Origin: Planctomycetota bacterium | Lineage (GTDB): Bacteria; Planctomycetota; UBA1135; GCA-002686595 | Assembly (NCBI GenBank): GCA_002686595.1 | Contig: NYXZ01000084.1 | Location: 1-57,901 of the forward strand | Direction of reading: 5' to 3' | DNA: 57,901 bases | In this document: positions 20,904 to 31,795 of the stretch, in pieces | Layout: each line of letters begins with the position of its first letter | Position numbering within the stretch: the stretch's first letter is position 1 | The notes under the pieces: generated by a model | Databases searched by the model: none | What the model was told of the DNA's origin: nothing | What the model saw: only the letters and a program-made list of their open reading frames with translations | Position numbers and translations under genes: made by a program

Positions 20904-23900
20904 TTAGAGAGTGGCCTTCTTGTGGAGTTCCATATTGAGGCCGAGCCCCTTGATTTCGTTGGTCAACACCTCGAATGACACGGGTGTGCCCGGGTCCAGA
21001 ATGTTCAGACCCTTGACCATCGACTCGTAAATCTTGGTACGCCCTTCGACATCGTCCGACTTGACCGTCAGGAGTTCCTGAAGGATTGCGGCGGCGCCAT
21101 AGGCTTCCAGCGCCCAGACTTCCATTTCCCCGAAGCGCTGGCCACCAAAACGGGCCTTGCCTCCCAGGGGTTGCTGCGTAATCAGGCTATAGGGTCCCGT
21201 CGCCCGCGCGTGAACCTTCTCCTCCACCAGGTGGTGGAGCTTCAGCATATACATGTAGCCGACGGTCACAGTCTGCTCGAAGGCCGCGCCAGTGCGCCCG
21301 TCATACATGCGGAACTTGCCGGTCCTCGGCAGCCCCGCTTCGACGAGCAGATCAGTGATCTCATCCTCCTGAGCGCCATCGAAGGCCGGCGTGTTGCAAC
21401 GAATTCCGAGCTTGGAGGCCGCTAGCCCCAAGTGTATCTCAAGAATCTGTCCCACATTCATCCGACTGGGCACACCCAGGGGATTGAGCACGATGTCAAC
21501 CGGCGTCCCGTCTTCCATATAGGGCATGTCTTCCACCGGGCAGATCTTGCTGATCACACCCTTGTTGCCGTGACGCCCGGCCATCTTGTCACCCACCGAG
21601 AGGTTGCGCTTGGTGGCCACATAGACCTTGACCATTTCCAACACACCGGTGGGCAGCTCATCTCCCCGACTGAGGCGATTGACGACCTTGTTCTTCTCAG
21701 CTTCGCGCTCGTCGATCTTGCCCTGGAAGTTCTCGATGACCTCCAGCGCCTTCAGGCGCTTGGCTTTCGTCGTGCAGTTCTCGGCTGAAGCCCGGCACAG
21801 GATCTTGACGCGCCTGAGCTCGTCATAGGTCGCCATGTCATCCAGCTCGAGGGCCTTGCCCGTCAGGTCGTCGAGGATACCCTCACCCAGGGCGGCCTTG
21901 GTCTCATCGAGCATCGTCACAGTGTGTGTGCGCAGGCCTCGCAGGAAGCCCTTCTCGGCCTCGCGAATCGTGGCCAGCGCGGCACTGCGCTCGGCATCTG
22001 TCAAGTTGACGCGCCGCGAGTATTTCTGGGCATCGATGACCACGCCCTTGCTGCCCGGGGGCATGCTCAGGGAAGCGTTCTTCACATCGACTCCGGCTTT
22101 GCCGAAAATCGCGTGCAACAGCTTCTCTTCAGGTGTCAACTCACTCTTGGTCTTGGGAGCAACCTTGCCCACCAGGATGTCCCCGGCCTGGACAAAAGTG
22201 CCGACGGTGACAATGCCCGCCTCGTCCAAATCCTGCAGGGCACCTTCACCAATATTGGGGATGTCCCTGGTGAACTCCTCCTTGCCCAACTTGGTCTCGC
22301 GGATCTCGACCTCGTATTCCTCGATGTGCACCGAGGTAAAGGTGTCCTTACCCACCAACCGTTCGCTGATCAGGATGGCATCTTCGAAGTTGAAGCCATC
22401 CCATGGCATGAAGGCAACCAGCAGGTTCTTGCCCAGAGCCAGTTCACCACCCTGGGTAGAGGCACCATCAGCGATCAGTTCACCCTGCTCAACCTGTTGG
22501 CCAATCTCGACCACCGGGCGCTGGTTCTGCACCGTGCGCTCATTTAGGCCGCGCCACTTCGTCAGCTGATACTCCTCGTCATCGACGATGATCAGGTTGC
22601 TATCCACATAAGTCACCTCGCCGGCTTCCTTGGCGTAAACCAGCAAGTTGGAGTTCTGGGCCACGGCCTTCTCCATACCGGTCCCCACCAGGGGCACTTC
22701 GGCCTCCAGCAACGGCACGGCCTGGCGCTGCATGTTCGAGCCCATCAAGGCCCGGTTGGCATCATCATGCTCTAGGAAGGGAATCAGGGCAGCGGAGATA
22801 CCGATAATCTGGTGCGGCGAGACATCGACATAATCGACACCACTCGGCGGCACTTCGACGTTGTCACCGTTCTTGCGCGCCAAAATACGCTCATCAGTGA
22901 GATTGCCGTTTTCGTCAATCGTCGAGCCGGCCGGTGCCAGCACCAAGTCGTACTCCTGGTCAGCGCGCAGGTAGTTGACCTCGTCCGTCAATTTGCCCTT
23001 TTTTACACGCCGGTAGGGCGCGGTCAGGAAGCCATAGTCGTCCAGTTTGGCGTAGAGCGCCAAGGAGGAAATCAGGCCGATGTTGGCCCCTTCCGGCGTC
23101 TCAATCGGGCACAACCGGCCGTAGTGGGAAAGATGCACATCGCGCACATCGAAACCGGCACGCTTACGGTTCAATCCGCCCGGGCCGAGGGCCGAGAGGC
23201 GGCGCTCGTGGGTCAACTGCGAGAGAGGGTTTGCCTGGTCGACGACCTGGCTCAGTTCCGAGCGCCCGAAGAAGTAGTCAACGGCACTGGAGAAGGTCTT
23301 GGAGTTGATCAGGGTACGCGGCGTAACCGTCTCCGAGTTCTCCAGGTTCATGCGCTCCTGGGCGGTGCGGCGCAGTTTCAGCAGGCCCTTGCGGAACTCG
23401 TCTCCCGCCAACTCGGCGATGGTGCGCACGCGACGGTTGCCCAGGTTGTCGATGTCATCGACTTCCCCAGTACCGGCCCGCAGCTCCAGCACATACTTGA
23501 TTGAATTGACGATGTCAGCCGGCTGGATGACATGCACATCTTCGGGAATGTCCTGGTTGAACTTGCGATTCAGGCGAAAGCGCCCCACGCGGCCAAGGCG
23601 GTAGCGTTGCTCGTCGAAGAACTTTTCGTGGAACAGTTCGCGGGCCTTCTCCAGCTGCGGCGGGTTGCCCGGGCGCAGCCGGCTGTAGATCTTTAGCAGC
23701 GCCTCTTCGTGACTCTTGACCGCCGGATCTTCGTGCAAGGTCTTGATCAGCAGCATGTCCACCTCGGCCACATCGGCCTTGAGGACTTCCACTTCCGCGA
23801 GATCGCTGGCGGCGATTTCCTCGGCCGCTACTTCAGGGATAGCGGTACCCGAGGGCACCAACACCTCACCGGTCTTCAACACGACCACATCCCCCACCGC

Positions 23901-24620
23901 AATCTTGTCGGTCAGCGCCTTGGTAAAGGCATTCTGGCTGCGCGCCTTCGACTTCTTGACGACTACCGTGTCATAGAAAGTGCGCAGGATGTCTTGATCC
24001 GTGCCCAGGGATTCATCGAGGGCGCGCAGGAAGGTGACCGCCGAGAACTTGCCCGACTGGTCAATGCGCACATTGAGTAGTTCCTTCTTGGTGACATTCA
24101 GCTCAACCCAGGAACCGCGCTCGGGGATAATCCAGCAACTGTGCAGCTTGCGACTGTCGCCCGAAGCTTGATCCAGGGAGAAGTCCACGCCCGGCGAGCG
24201 GTGCAACTGGCTGACGATCACGCGTTCGGAGCCGTTGATGATGAACTCACCCCCGCCGATCATGATCGGGATTTCACCCAGATAGACCTCCTCCTCGACG
24301 AGTTCCGGCTTCACCAGGCGCAGGCGCACCTTGAACGGATAGCCGTAGCTCATGCGCAACTGCCGACATTCGTCGATGTTGTAGCGCGGCCGCCCCAACT
24401 CATAGCCGACGTACTCGAGGCACATCGTCTTGTCGTAGGAGTAGATCGGAAAGATCTCCTGGAGCAGCGCTTCCAAACCCTGGCGCACGCGCTGATCCTG
24501 GGGGACATTGGTCCCAAGAAAAGCCTCGTAGGCACGGGTCTGGATCTCCACCAGGTTGGGGAGCTCGAGGATGTGGGGATAGCGCCCGAATGTACGGACC
24601 GGAACAGTGGCGTCGATCAT
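20904..24620 (-). CDS. rpoB: RNA polymerase beta subunit
   Basis: Beta subunit (1238 aa), compact, without the large lineage-specific insertions of E. coli. The rifampicin-pocket segment reads [20 protein letters not shown]. Asp516, His526 and Ser531 (E. coli numbering) are retained, while Asn518 is Ala and Met515 is Val. The catalytic region [10 protein letters not shown] and the C-terminal [20 protein letters not shown] are intact. It follows rplL after a 261-nt spacer containing a long hairpin, a likely point of differential expression between ribosomal and polymerase genes. Confidence 0.98.
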   Translation of the reverse strand: MIDATVPVRTFGRYPHILELPNLVEIQTRAYEAFLGTNVPQDQRVRQGLEALLQEIFPIYSYDKTMCLEYVGYELGRPRYNIDECRQLRMSYGYPFKVRLRLVKPELVEEEVYLGEIPIMIGGGEFIINGSERVIVSQLHRSPGVDFSLDQASGDSRKLHSCWIIPERGSWVELNVTKKELLNVRIDQSGKFSAVTFLRALDESLGTDQDILRTFYDTVVVKKSKARSQNAFTKALTDKIAVGDVVVLKTGEVLVPSGTAIPEVAAEEIAASDLAEVEVLKADVAEVDMLLIKTLHEDPAVKSHEEALLKIYSRLRPGNPPQLEKARELFHEKFFDEQRYRLGRVGRFRLNRKFNQDIPEDVHVIQPADIVNSIKYVLELRAGTGEVDDIDNLGNRRVRTIAELAGDEFRKGLLKLRRTAQERMNLENSETVTPRTLINSKTFSSAVDYFFGRSELSQVVDQANPLSQLTHERRLSALGPGGLNRKRAGFDVRDVHLSHYGRLCPIETPEGANIGLISSLALYAKLDDYGFLTAPYRRVKKGKLTDEVNYLRADQEYDLVLAPAGSTIDENGNLTDERILARKNGDNVEVPPSGVDYVDVSPHQIIGISAALIPFLEHDDANRALMGSNMQRQAVPLLEAEVPLVGTGMEKAVAQNSNLLVYAKEAGEVTYVDSNLIIVDDEEYQLTKWRGLNERTVQNQRPVVEIGQQVEQGELIADGASTQGGELALGKNLLVAFMPWDGFNFEDAILISERLVGKDTFTSVHIEEYEVEIRETKLGKEEFTRDIPNIGEGALQDLDEAGIVTVGTFVQAGDILVGKVAPKTKSELTPEEKLLHAIFGKAGVDVKNASLSMPPGSKGVVIDAQKYSRRVNLTDAERSAALATIREAEKGFLRGLRTHTVTMLDETKAALGEGILDDLTGKALELDDMATYDELRRVKILCRASAENCTTKAKRLKALEVIENFQGKIDEREAEKNKVVNRLSRGDELPTGVLEMVKVYVATKRNLSVGDKMAGRHGNKGVISKICPVEDMPYMEDGTPVDIVLNPLGVPSRMNVGQILEIHLGLAASKLGIRCNTPAFDGAQEDEITDLLVEAGLPRTGKFRMYDGRTGAAFEQTVTVGYMYMLKLHHLVEEKVHARATGPYSLITQQPLGGKARFGGQRFGEMEVWALEAYGAAAILQELLTVKSDDVEGRTKIYESMVKGLNILDPGTPVSFEVLTNEIKGLGLNMELHKKATL

Positions 24621-24743
24621 GGGTGGCCTCTCAGAGGCGCCGGATCACTCGGATATCGGATCCCGGCGGACTCATCTGATTTTGGGCTCAGGGGATAGGG
24701 GTGGACAGGCCTGCGCACATCTGTGGCACGCGGCACCCGCCCG

Positions 24744-24767
24744 GCTCCTTCCCACGGGGGAGGGAGC
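24744..24767 (-). promoter_or_regulatory. Hairpin in the rplL-rpoB spacer
   Basis: A 10-bp stem (one wobble) with a four-base loop: GCTCCTTCCC at 24744-24753 and GGGAGGGAGC at 24758-24767. No T-run follows on the minus strand. The rplL-rpoB spacer in E. coli carries an attenuator and an RNase III site. This hairpin occupies the equivalent place, about 120 nt after rplL and 120 nt before rpoB. The rest of the 261-nt spacer shows no gene. Confidence 0.5.
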
Positions 24768-24881
24768 TAAAGGGTACGGATCGATACGGAACGCGGAGAT
24801 AGACTGCTCGCACCGCAGGGCTCGTGGAGTCCTGCAGCGCTGACACTATCTCGCGTGGTGCTGGCACGGAGCAAAGGCTAC

Positions 24882-25286
24882 CTAGGCGATCTTGACGGTG
24901 CCGCCGGCACCCTCAAGCTTCTCCTTGATTTCCTCGGCCTCTTCCTTGCTGCAGCCTTCTTTGACGGCCTTGGGCGCATCATCAACCAAGCCCTTGGCCT
25001 CTTTCAGGCCCAGACCGGTGATGGCGCGCACTTCCTTGATGACCTGGATCTTCTTGTCGCCGGGCGACTCGAGGATGACATCGAAGGAGGTCTGCTCCTC
25101 TTCGGCATCGCCACCACCGCCACCGGGGGCTGCAGCAACGGCCATGGGAGCAGCGGCGCTGACGCCCCACTTCTCTTCAAGGTGCTTCACAAGGCTAGAG
25201 GCCTGAAGCAGGGACAAGGTGTCGAGGGTGTCTGCAATGGCCTGAACCTCGGGCTCGAGTTCGACCACGGTCGTTTCTTCAGACAT
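24882..25286 (-). CDS. rplL: 50S ribosomal protein L7/L12
   Basis: Stalk protein (134 aa from [12 protein letters not shown]), present in several copies per ribosome and responsible for recruiting EF-Tu and EF-G. An N-terminal dimerisation region is followed by an Ala/Gly hinge with a five-glycine run and the C-terminal domain ([40 protein letters not shown]). A TTG-initiated extension to 25355 is open but lacks homology. The gene follows rplJ after about 100 nt with a stable hairpin. Confidence 0.97.
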   Translation of the reverse strand: MSEETTVVELEPEVQAIADTLDTLSLLQASSLVKHLEEKWGVSAAAPMAVAAAPGGGGGDAEEEQTSFDVILESPGDKKIQVIKEVRAITGLGLKEAKGLVDDAPKAVKEGCSKEEAEEIKEKLEGAGGTVKIA

Positions 25287-25360
25287 GTCGGTGGGTCTCC
25301 TGGGACAGTTTAGGGGGTTGGTAGTGTTCCTCGCGCTCGCTGCGCGATGAGTCAAGAACA

Positions 25361-25385
25361 GGGGAGCGACAGCGTGTCACTCCCC
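25361..25385 (-). promoter_or_regulatory. Hairpin between rplJ and rplL
   Basis: GGGGAGTGACA and TGTCGCTCCCC on the minus strand form an 11-bp stem with one mismatch and a three-base loop, starting 6 nt after the rplJ stop. It may insulate rplL translation or stabilise its mRNA; L7/L12 must be made in several-fold excess over L10. The loop is too small and the downstream T content too low for a standard terminator. Confidence 0.5.
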
Positions 25386-25390
25386 TTGAA

Positions 25391-26089
25391 TCAGTCTGTG
25401 TCGGGCGCCGCTTCGTCGTCGCTGGCAGCTTTCGGGGCTTCTTCCGTGGCCGGGGCTTCTTCCGCGGCCGGAGCTTCTTCCGCGGCCGGAGCTTCTTCCG
25501 CGGCGGAGGCTTCTGCCTCAGCCGGAGCGTCCTCAACCACAGGGGCGGCGGCCTCAGCGGCCTGGACCGCATCCGGATCGTCCGCATGGGCCTGGATCAC
25601 ACGGGCGATGGCCGCCGGCAATCCGTTCAACACGGAAACCAGGCTGCGCGCCGGGCCACTGATGACACCGAGCAACATGGCATTCATCGTGTCCCGGTCC
25701 GGGATGTCGGCCAGGGCATTGGCGTCGTTCGCCCCCAGCACGCTGCCCTCGAGGAGGGCTGCCCGCAGGGTTACCTTGCCTAGCTTCTGCACCTCTTTTT
25801 CAGTGAAGATCTTGGCGGCGTGGATGGCTGCTTCGTCAGCGCCATAGGCCACGGCGGTGTTGCCGCTCAGGGCCTGCGCATCGAACTCCAGGCCAGCCTC
25901 AGCGAAGGCCAACTTGGCCAGGGCGTTGGGGACCATGCGGAACTTCACACCCTGGGCGGCCAGGGCGTTACGCAGGTTCTCAGTCTCTTCCACGGTCAAG
26001 CCGCCGAAGGAGACCACCAGCATTCCGCCGGCTGCCTTGAACTCGCGGGTCAACTCATCCACCACCATCGTTTTGACTATGTTCGGCAT
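25391..26089 (-). CDS. rplJ: 50S ribosomal protein L10 with Ala/Glu repeat tail
   Basis: Stalk-base protein that carries L7/L12 dimers (232 aa; family usually 165-180). The N-terminal 23S-binding domain (VDELTREFKAAGGMLVVSFG, LRNALAAQGVKFRMVPNALA) and the L12-binding helix near residue 165 are normal. The last 50-60 residues are an acidic low-complexity tail containing four near-identical six-residue units (AEEAPA/T) encoded by an 18-bp tandem repeat. It lies 1 nt after rplA. In E. coli the L10-L12 complex represses its own mRNA. Confidence 0.97.
   Translation of the reverse strand: MPNIVKTMVVDELTREFKAAGGMLVVSFGGLTVEETENLRNALAAQGVKFRMVPNALAKLAFAEAGLEFDAQALSGNTAVAYGADEAAIHAAKIFTEKEVQKLGKVTLRAALLEGSVLGANDANALADIPDRDTMNAMLLGVISGPARSLVSVLNGLPAAIARVIQAHADDPDAVQAAEAAAPVVEDAPAEAEASAAEEAPAAEEAPAAEEAPATEEAPKAASDDEAAPDTD
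25434..25505 (-). repeat. 18-bp tandem repeat inside rplJ
   Basis: Four in-frame copies of an 18-bp unit, plus-strand consensus GGRGCTTCTTCCGCGGCC, starting at 25434, 25452, 25470 and 25488. Each encodes a six-residue Ala/Glu/Pro unit of the L10 tail. Copy-to-copy differences are one to two bases, so the array is recent enough to vary by slippage. Confidence 0.85.
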
Positions 26090-26090
26090 C

Positions 26091-26777
26091 TCAGTTGTCC
26101 CAGTGGATGATGGCCCCGGGGCCCATGGAGGTGGAGACGCAGACCTTGCGGAAGAAGGCGCCCTTGACGGCTCCCGGACGCATTCCTGAAAGATGGTCCA
26201 TAAAGACCTTCAGGTTCTCGATCAGGGCGCCGGTTTCAAACGACCGCTTGCCGAACACGGCGTGCACATTGCCACCGGAGTCCGTGCGGAACTCAACCTT
26301 GCCGGCCTTGAACTCCTTGACAGCGGAGCCGAGGTCCGGCGTCACCGTTCCGGACTTCGGGCTGGGCATCTTGCCCTGGGGCCCGAGTACTTTTCCGAGC
26401 TTGCCGACGTGTTTCATCATGTCCGGACTGGTGATGACCACATCGAAATCCATCCAGCCATCGGCGATCTTCTTGGCCAAGTCCGCGGAACCGACCTCGT
26501 CGGCACCGGCGGCCAAGGCCGCCTCCGCTTTCTCGCCCTCGGCAAAGACCACGATGCGTGTCTCGCGTCCGAGCCCATTGGGCAATGACACGGCCCCACG
26601 CACTAGTTGGTCCGTCTTGCGCGGGTCAATGCCCAGGCGCACGACGACCTCAACGGTCTCGTCAAAGGAAGCACCCGGAAGGTTCTTCAAAAGATCGATG
26701 GCTTCGGTGGGCTCGTAGGCCCGATTGCGCTCTACGCGTTCTGCGGCGGCGCGGTATCTCTTGCTACGTTTTACCAT
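26091..26777 (-). CDS. rplA: 50S ribosomal protein L1
   Basis: L1-stalk protein that guides E-site tRNA release (228 aa). The start KRSKRYRAAAERVERN, the RNA-binding region FDETVEVVVRLGIDPRKTDQ and KVGPQGK-type loop LGKVLGPQGKMPSPKSGTV are characteristic, as is the end GPGAIIHWDN. In E. coli it represses the rplK-rplA mRNA. It follows rplK by 18 nt. Confidence 0.98.
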   Translation of the reverse strand: MVKRSKRYRAAAERVERNRAYEPTEAIDLLKNLPGASFDETVEVVVRLGIDPRKTDQLVRGAVSLPNGLGRETRIVVFAEGEKAEAALAAGADEVGSADLAKKIADGWMDFDVVITSPDMMKHVGKLGKVLGPQGKMPSPKSGTVTPDLGSAVKEFKAGKVEFRTDSGGNVHAVFGKRSFETGALIENLKVFMDHLSGMRPGAVKGAFFRKVCVSTSMGPGAIIHWDN

Positions 26778-26795
26778 TGGTTCACCTGTGGGTGA

Positions 26796-27221
26796 TCAGC
26801 CTTCCACCTCAATGCCCATGGAGCGTGCCGTGCCCGCAATGATGCGGCAGGCCTGGTCCATATCCCGAGCGTTGAGGTCCGCGTCTTTGATGTTGACGAT
26901 TTCCTCGAGTTGGGCGCGCGTCACGCTGCCCACGATTTCAGTACCGACCTCGCCGGCTCCCTTTTCCACCTTAGCCGCCTTCATGAGCAGCACAGCCGCC
27001 GGCGGTGACTTCATGATGAAGTCGAAGGTGCGGTCCTTGTAGACCGTGATCTCGACCGGAAGGATCATGCCCATCTGGTCGCGAGTGCGGTCGTTGAACA
27101 GCTTGACGAACTCCGCGATGTTGAGCCCGTGGGAGCCCAACGCGGGGCCCACCGGGGGTGCGGGTGTCGCCTGCCCTCCCGGGCACTGCAACTTGATCTT
27201 GCCTGTGATTTCCTTGGCCAT
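26796..27221 (-). CDS. rplK: 50S ribosomal protein L11
   Basis: GTPase-centre protein (141 aa) needed for stringent activation of RelA. The proline-rich N-terminal helix region is intact ([20 protein letters not shown]), as is the rRNA-binding C-terminal domain ([20 protein letters not shown]). Pro residues at the thiostrepton-binding site are retained. It begins 2 nt after nusG. Confidence 0.98.
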   Translation of the reverse strand: MAKEITGKIKLQCPGGQATPAPPVGPALGSHGLNIAEFVKLFNDRTRDQMGMILPVEITVYKDRTFDFIMKSPPAAVLLMKAAKVEKGAGEVGTEIVGSVTRAQLEEIVNIKDADLNARDMDQACRIIAGTARSMGIEVEG

Positions 27222-27223
27222 AT

Positions 27224-27775
27224 TTAGACGGCTTCCACTTCCCAGTGATCGAGTTCGACGGGGGTAGGACGACCGAAGATCGTCACCACCACTTTGACGG
27301 TGCCCTTTTCGGGGTTCACGTCGTCCACGGCGCCATCGAACCCATCGAAGGCGCCAGCTTTAATCTTCACCATGTCACCCTTTTGGATGCCAATGTTCAC
27401 TTGAGGCTTGGCCTCGGAGGCCTGCATGCGCGCCAGGATGGCGCTGACCTCGTCCTCACTGATGGGTGTGGCCTCACCTCGCGCGCCGAGAAAGTCGCGC
27501 AGGCCGTTGATGGCTCGCAGCGTGGCGCGCGCCTTCATCACCAGGGGATCCTCGGTGTCATCCAGGTCGGCCTGAACCATCAGGTATCCCGGGTACAGCT
27601 TCTTCTGCACGGTCTTCTTCTTGCCAGCCTTGAGATCAGTGATGTTCTCAAAGGGCACGATGACCTGGGGCACAACACTGTCCACCCCGGCCACACGCAG
27701 ACGCGTAATGGCTTGTTTGGAGATAGTGCCTTCGCGCCCGGACTGACAACGCAGGAAATACCACTGAAGAGCCAT
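27224..27775 (-). CDS. nusG: Transcription elongation/antitermination factor NusG
   Basis: Binds RNA polymerase beta' clamp through its NGN domain and S10 or Rho through its KOW domain (183 aa). NGN motifs [11 protein letters not shown] and [12 protein letters not shown] are visible, and the KOW domain reads [20 protein letters not shown]. RpoC and S10 (NusE), its partners, are in the same cluster. It lies between secE and rplK, the universal order. Confidence 0.97.
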   Translation of the reverse strand: MALQWYFLRCQSGREGTISKQAITRLRVAGVDSVVPQVIVPFENITDLKAGKKKTVQKKLYPGYLMVQADLDDTEDPLVMKARATLRAINGLRDFLGARGEATPISEDEVSAILARMQASEAKPQVNIGIQKGDMVKIKAGAFDGFDGAVDDVNPEKGTVKVVVTIFGRPTPVELDHWEVEAV

Positions 27776-27778
27776 GCG

Positions 27779-28213
27779 TTAGCCCCTCCCCGTCAACAGG
27801 TAAGAGGCCCAGCGCCCGAGCAGGACATCCGAACCAGCCAAAAAGGCCATCAGGAAAAGTACGCACAGCATGACGACGATGGACGAGGTCATGGTCTCGC
27901 TCAGCGTCGGCCAGGTCACCTTGCGCAGCTCAGATTCCGTTTCGATTAGCAGGTCAGCCTGCTTGGGGGCCTGTTGCCAGCGATAGAGCAGCGCCAGACT
28001 GCCCGCCAGGATCAAGGTGGCGATCAACACCGCCGGATTCAGATCCACCCCAATCACTGGGATGCGAATGCCAGCCACGGGCACGGCCAGGGAGCTGAAG
28101 CGTGAAGCCAGCTCCGTGTGCAGGGATGTGCAACCATAGAAGATGAGCACGGCCAGTGACCAAAAGGCCACCATGCGCGCCATCCTGCCCTGATCTTTTT
28201 TGTAGGCCGCCAT
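27779..28213 (-). CDS. secE: Protein translocase subunit SecE, three-helix form
   Basis: Clamp subunit of SecYEG (144 aa). Most bacterial SecE proteins are 60-65 aa with one helix; this one has three hydrophobic segments (about residues 10-30, 55-75 and 108-130), like E. coli SecE. The conserved amphipathic-helix signature before the last helix is ESELRKVTWPTLSETMTSS. It is 3 nt upstream of nusG and just after rpmG. Confidence 0.95.
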   Translation of the reverse strand: MAAYKKDQGRMARMVAFWSLAVLIFYGCTSLHTELASRFSSLAVPVAGIRIPVIGVDLNPAVLIATLILAGSLALLYRWQQAPKQADLLIETESELRKVTWPTLSETMTSSIVVMLCVLFLMAFLAGSDVLLGRWASYLLTGRG

Positions 28214-28232
28214 GGGAGTCTACCAGCCGCAG

Positions 28233-28391
28233 CTAGAGCTTCTTTTCCTTGTGCGAGGTGTGCTTCCGGCAGAAGCGACAGTACTTATTCTTCTCGAGTT
28301 TGTAGGCCGCCTTCTGACGCTTGTGCGTCGTGTAATTGCGGTTCTTGCACTCGGTGCACTCGAGGAAGACATAGCGTTCCTTAATCTTCAT
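28233..28391 (-). CDS. rpmG: 50S ribosomal protein L33 (zinc-binding form)
   Basis: A 52-aa protein beginning [20 protein letters not shown]. The zinc ligands C12, C15, C38 and C41 are all present, so this is the C+ form. It binds near the E site of the large subunit. It lies between tuf and secE, its usual location. It is preceded by a long hairpin in the tuf-rpmG spacer. Confidence 0.96.
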   Translation of the reverse strand: MKIKERYVFLECTECKNRNYTTHKRQKAAYKLEKNKYCRFCRKHTSHKEKKL

Positions 28392-28408
28392 GCTGAAAGC
28401 TCGGTTTC

Positions 28409-28438
28409 GGCCGGGGTGCCCAGCAGGGCTCCCCGGCC
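28409..28438 (-). promoter_or_regulatory. Strong hairpin after tuf
   Basis: An 8-bp stem GGCCGGGG/CCCCGGCC, a T-T mismatch, a 4-bp stem GCCC/GGGC and a four-base loop, starting 7 nt after the tuf stop. It is very stable but not followed by Ts, so it is more likely an mRNA-end stabiliser or partial pause than a terminator. It would help keep tuf mRNA in excess over the downstream genes. Confidence 0.55.
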
Positions 28439-28445
28439 TGGGCCA

Positions 28446-29654
<1,209 letters not shown>

Positions 29655-29786
29655 GATTCAGGTTCTGCTTGTGTCGGGCCGTGCCCGGGGATGTTGATGG
29701 GGTTGTTGTCCGACGCCCGTTGGCGCCGGGGGGGCGCGCCACCGCTGAGCGGAGGCGCGTGATTCTTTTGATTGTGAGATGTGTGC

Positions 29787-29863
<77 letters not shown>

Positions 29864-29925
29864 GAGCGGAGGTCAACTGGGTGATGCTCCGCTGTTCGGT
29901 GGGGACCTGAGGAAGGCGCTGCCCA

Positions 29926-29999
29926 TGGAGCGGGCGATGGGAATCGAACCCACGCGTTCAGCTTGGAAGGCTGACGTTCTACCATTGAACTACGCCCGC
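29926..29999 (-). tRNA. tRNA-Gly (anticodon UCC)
   Basis: Acceptor GCGGGCG/CGCCCGC, anticodon loop CTTCCAA, T-loop GGTTCGATTCC, encoded CCA at 29926-29928. It is third of the four tRNAs in transcription order. Confidence 0.96.
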
Positions 30000-30140
30000 A
30001 AGGCTGGGCGCTGGAGCCGCGCCCGTGGGGGCCAGGCTCACAAGCGGCCGAGCGTGGGTGAGTGTGGGCTTTGGGCGAGGGTTATCCTTACCGGGAACCT
30101 GGAAGCGCGCACCGCATAGTGGCCATCGGCGGTGTCGGGG

Positions 30141-30225
<85 letters not shown>

Positions 30226-30413
30226 TGGGCGCTCCCGGGATGGCCGGTGCGGACGGGCCCGCCCTTGGCAGTCGTACCGGGCGCTGGGCCGCGGTGACCG
30301 CCGGGAGAGCCCTCCCGTGTCATCCTCAGGTGTTCTCGTTGGTATGGAGCGATCTGCACAAGCCTAGGCATGTCAGATCCCCTTGCCTGTCGACAGCGCC
30401 TAGCCGGTGGGGC

Positions 30414-30489
30414 TGGAGCCAGCGGCGGGACTCGAACCCGCAACCTGCTGATTACAAATCAGCTGCTCTGCCAATTGAGCCACGCTGGC
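30414..30489 (-). tRNA. tRNA-Thr (anticodon UGU)
   Basis: Acceptor GCCAGCG/CGCTGGC, anticodon loop TTTGTAA, T discriminator and encoded CCA (30414-30416). It is the first gene of the tRNA-tuf transcript, starting about 75 nt after the predicted transcription start. Confidence 0.96.
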
Positions 30490-30569
30490 TTTCAGCGCCG
30501 GCCCTGGACAGTGCCGAGGGCGGATCCTCGACCGGCGACTGGAGGTCTCCGACGGGGAAAGGGCCGCGC

Positions 30570-30597
30570 ATGTTACAGGCCGCCGGGCCCCGGTCAA
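30570..30597 (-). promoter_or_regulatory. Promoter of the tRNA-tuf operon
   Basis: Minus strand -35 TTGACC (30592-30597), 16-bp spacer, -10 TAACAT (30570-30575), then a GC-rich discriminator (GCGCGGCCC). The extended -35 TTGACCGGGGC is identical to that of the str promoter at 16412-16439. This placement between aroC and the first tRNA makes it the likely head of the whole supercluster. Confidence 0.6.
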
Positions 30598-30634
30598 GCC
30601 TCGGCAGCATTTTCCGCCGCCGCGGACAACTTTT

Positions 30635-31795
30635 TCAGATTTCCGCCAGCTCGGCCCCCAAGGCCTCCCAGGACCGCTCCAACTGCCCCAGGCTGGAGCC
30701 ACCGAGCTTTTCCAACAGGGCCGAGGTCATGACCAAGGCCACCAGGGCCTCGCCCACCACGCTGGCGGCGGGCACCGCAGTGGTGTCGGAACGCTCATAG
30801 GGTGCCTTGACGAGTTCACCGGAGGCAAAATCAACGCTGGCCAGGCCCGCCCTAAGAGTCGAAATCGGCTTCATGGCAGCCCGCAGAACAAGAGGACCGC
30901 CGGTGGTCATGCCACCCTCCAGGCCCCCGGAACGGTTCGTGCGCCGCCCAAATCGGCCCCCAGAGCCACCTGGCTCGGATTTGGAGCGAACCACGATTTC
31001 ATCATGCACCGCTGACCCCGGCAACCCCGCCGAGGCGAAGCCCAGGCCGCATTCCACACCTTTAATAGCAGGGATGGAGAAAAGAGCTCCACCGAGGCGC
31101 GCTGTCAAGCGTTGGGCCGGGTCCTCATAGCCTCCCAATCCCGGCGGCAGGCCCAGGGCCCGCACCTCGAACACGCCCCCAAGGGTGTCTCCGGCCGCCG
31201 CCGCCCCATCCACCGCCGCCCGCAGCTCACTCTCCCGCCCTGGATCCAGGCTCTGGAACTCGCTCGCCCCCCGCAGGGCCGTGCGCTCAGCCACCGGCAG
31301 TTCAAAGGCTCCACTGCCCTCCACCACCACCTCCCCGAGGGAGACCAGGTGGCCGAAAATCTCGCATCCAAAGTGCTCTAGCACCTGTCGAGCCACGCCC
31401 CCCGCGGCCACCCGGGCCGCCGTCTCCCGGGCGCTGGCCCGCTCCAAAACGGCCCGGGGACTACGATGCCCGTGCTTCTGGCAACCGGTCAGATCGGCAT
31501 GGCCCGGCCGGGGCGCCGCCAACTCGGGCATGCGCTCCAAACTGTCATCTCTATTCTGAATCCGAAAGGCCAGGGGCGAGCCCAGGGTCACGCCAGCCCG
31601 CAGGCCCGCGAGAACCTCGATACGGTCGCTTTCGATGGCCATGCGCCCGCCGCGCCCGTACCCCGCCTGGCGCCGGGCCAGTTCGAGATCCACCCGCTCC
31701 AAGTCCACGGCCAGCCCCGAGGGCAGACCCTCCAGGATCCCCACCAAGCAGGCCCCGTGGGACTCCCCCGCCGTAGTCCAACGCAGGCTCGTCAC
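30635..31795 (-). CDS. aroC: Chorismate synthase
   Basis: Last step of the shikimate pathway: anti-elimination of phosphate from 5-enolpyruvylshikimate-3-phosphate to chorismate, using reduced FMN (386 aa). Signatures are TTAGESHGACLVGILEGLPSG-like N-terminus (quoted: GESHGACLVGILEG), RPGHADLTGCQKHGHRSPR, ERASARETAARVAAGGVA and the GMTTGGPLVLRAAMKPIST region. The start is GTG at 31795, overlapping the stop of the receiver-protein gene (GTGA). No flavin reductase domain is fused, so reduced FMN must come from elsewhere. Confidence 0.96.
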   Translation of the reverse strand: MTSLRWTTAGESHGACLVGILEGLPSGLAVDLERVDLELARRQAGYGRGGRMAIESDRIEVLAGLRAGVTLGSPLAFRIQNRDDSLERMPELAAPRPGHADLTGCQKHGHRSPRAVLERASARETAARVAAGGVARQVLEHFGCEIFGHLVSLGEVVVEGSGAFELPVAERTALRGASEFQSLDPGRESELRAAVDGAAAAGDTLGGVFEVRALGLPPGLGGYEDPAQRLTARLGGALFSIPAIKGVECGLGFASAGLPGSAVHDEIVVRSKSEPGGSGGRFGRRTNRSGGLEGGMTTGGPLVLRAAMKPISTLRAGLASVDFASGELVKAPYERSDTTAVPAASVVGEALVALVMTSALLEKLGGSSLGQLERSWEALGAELAEI

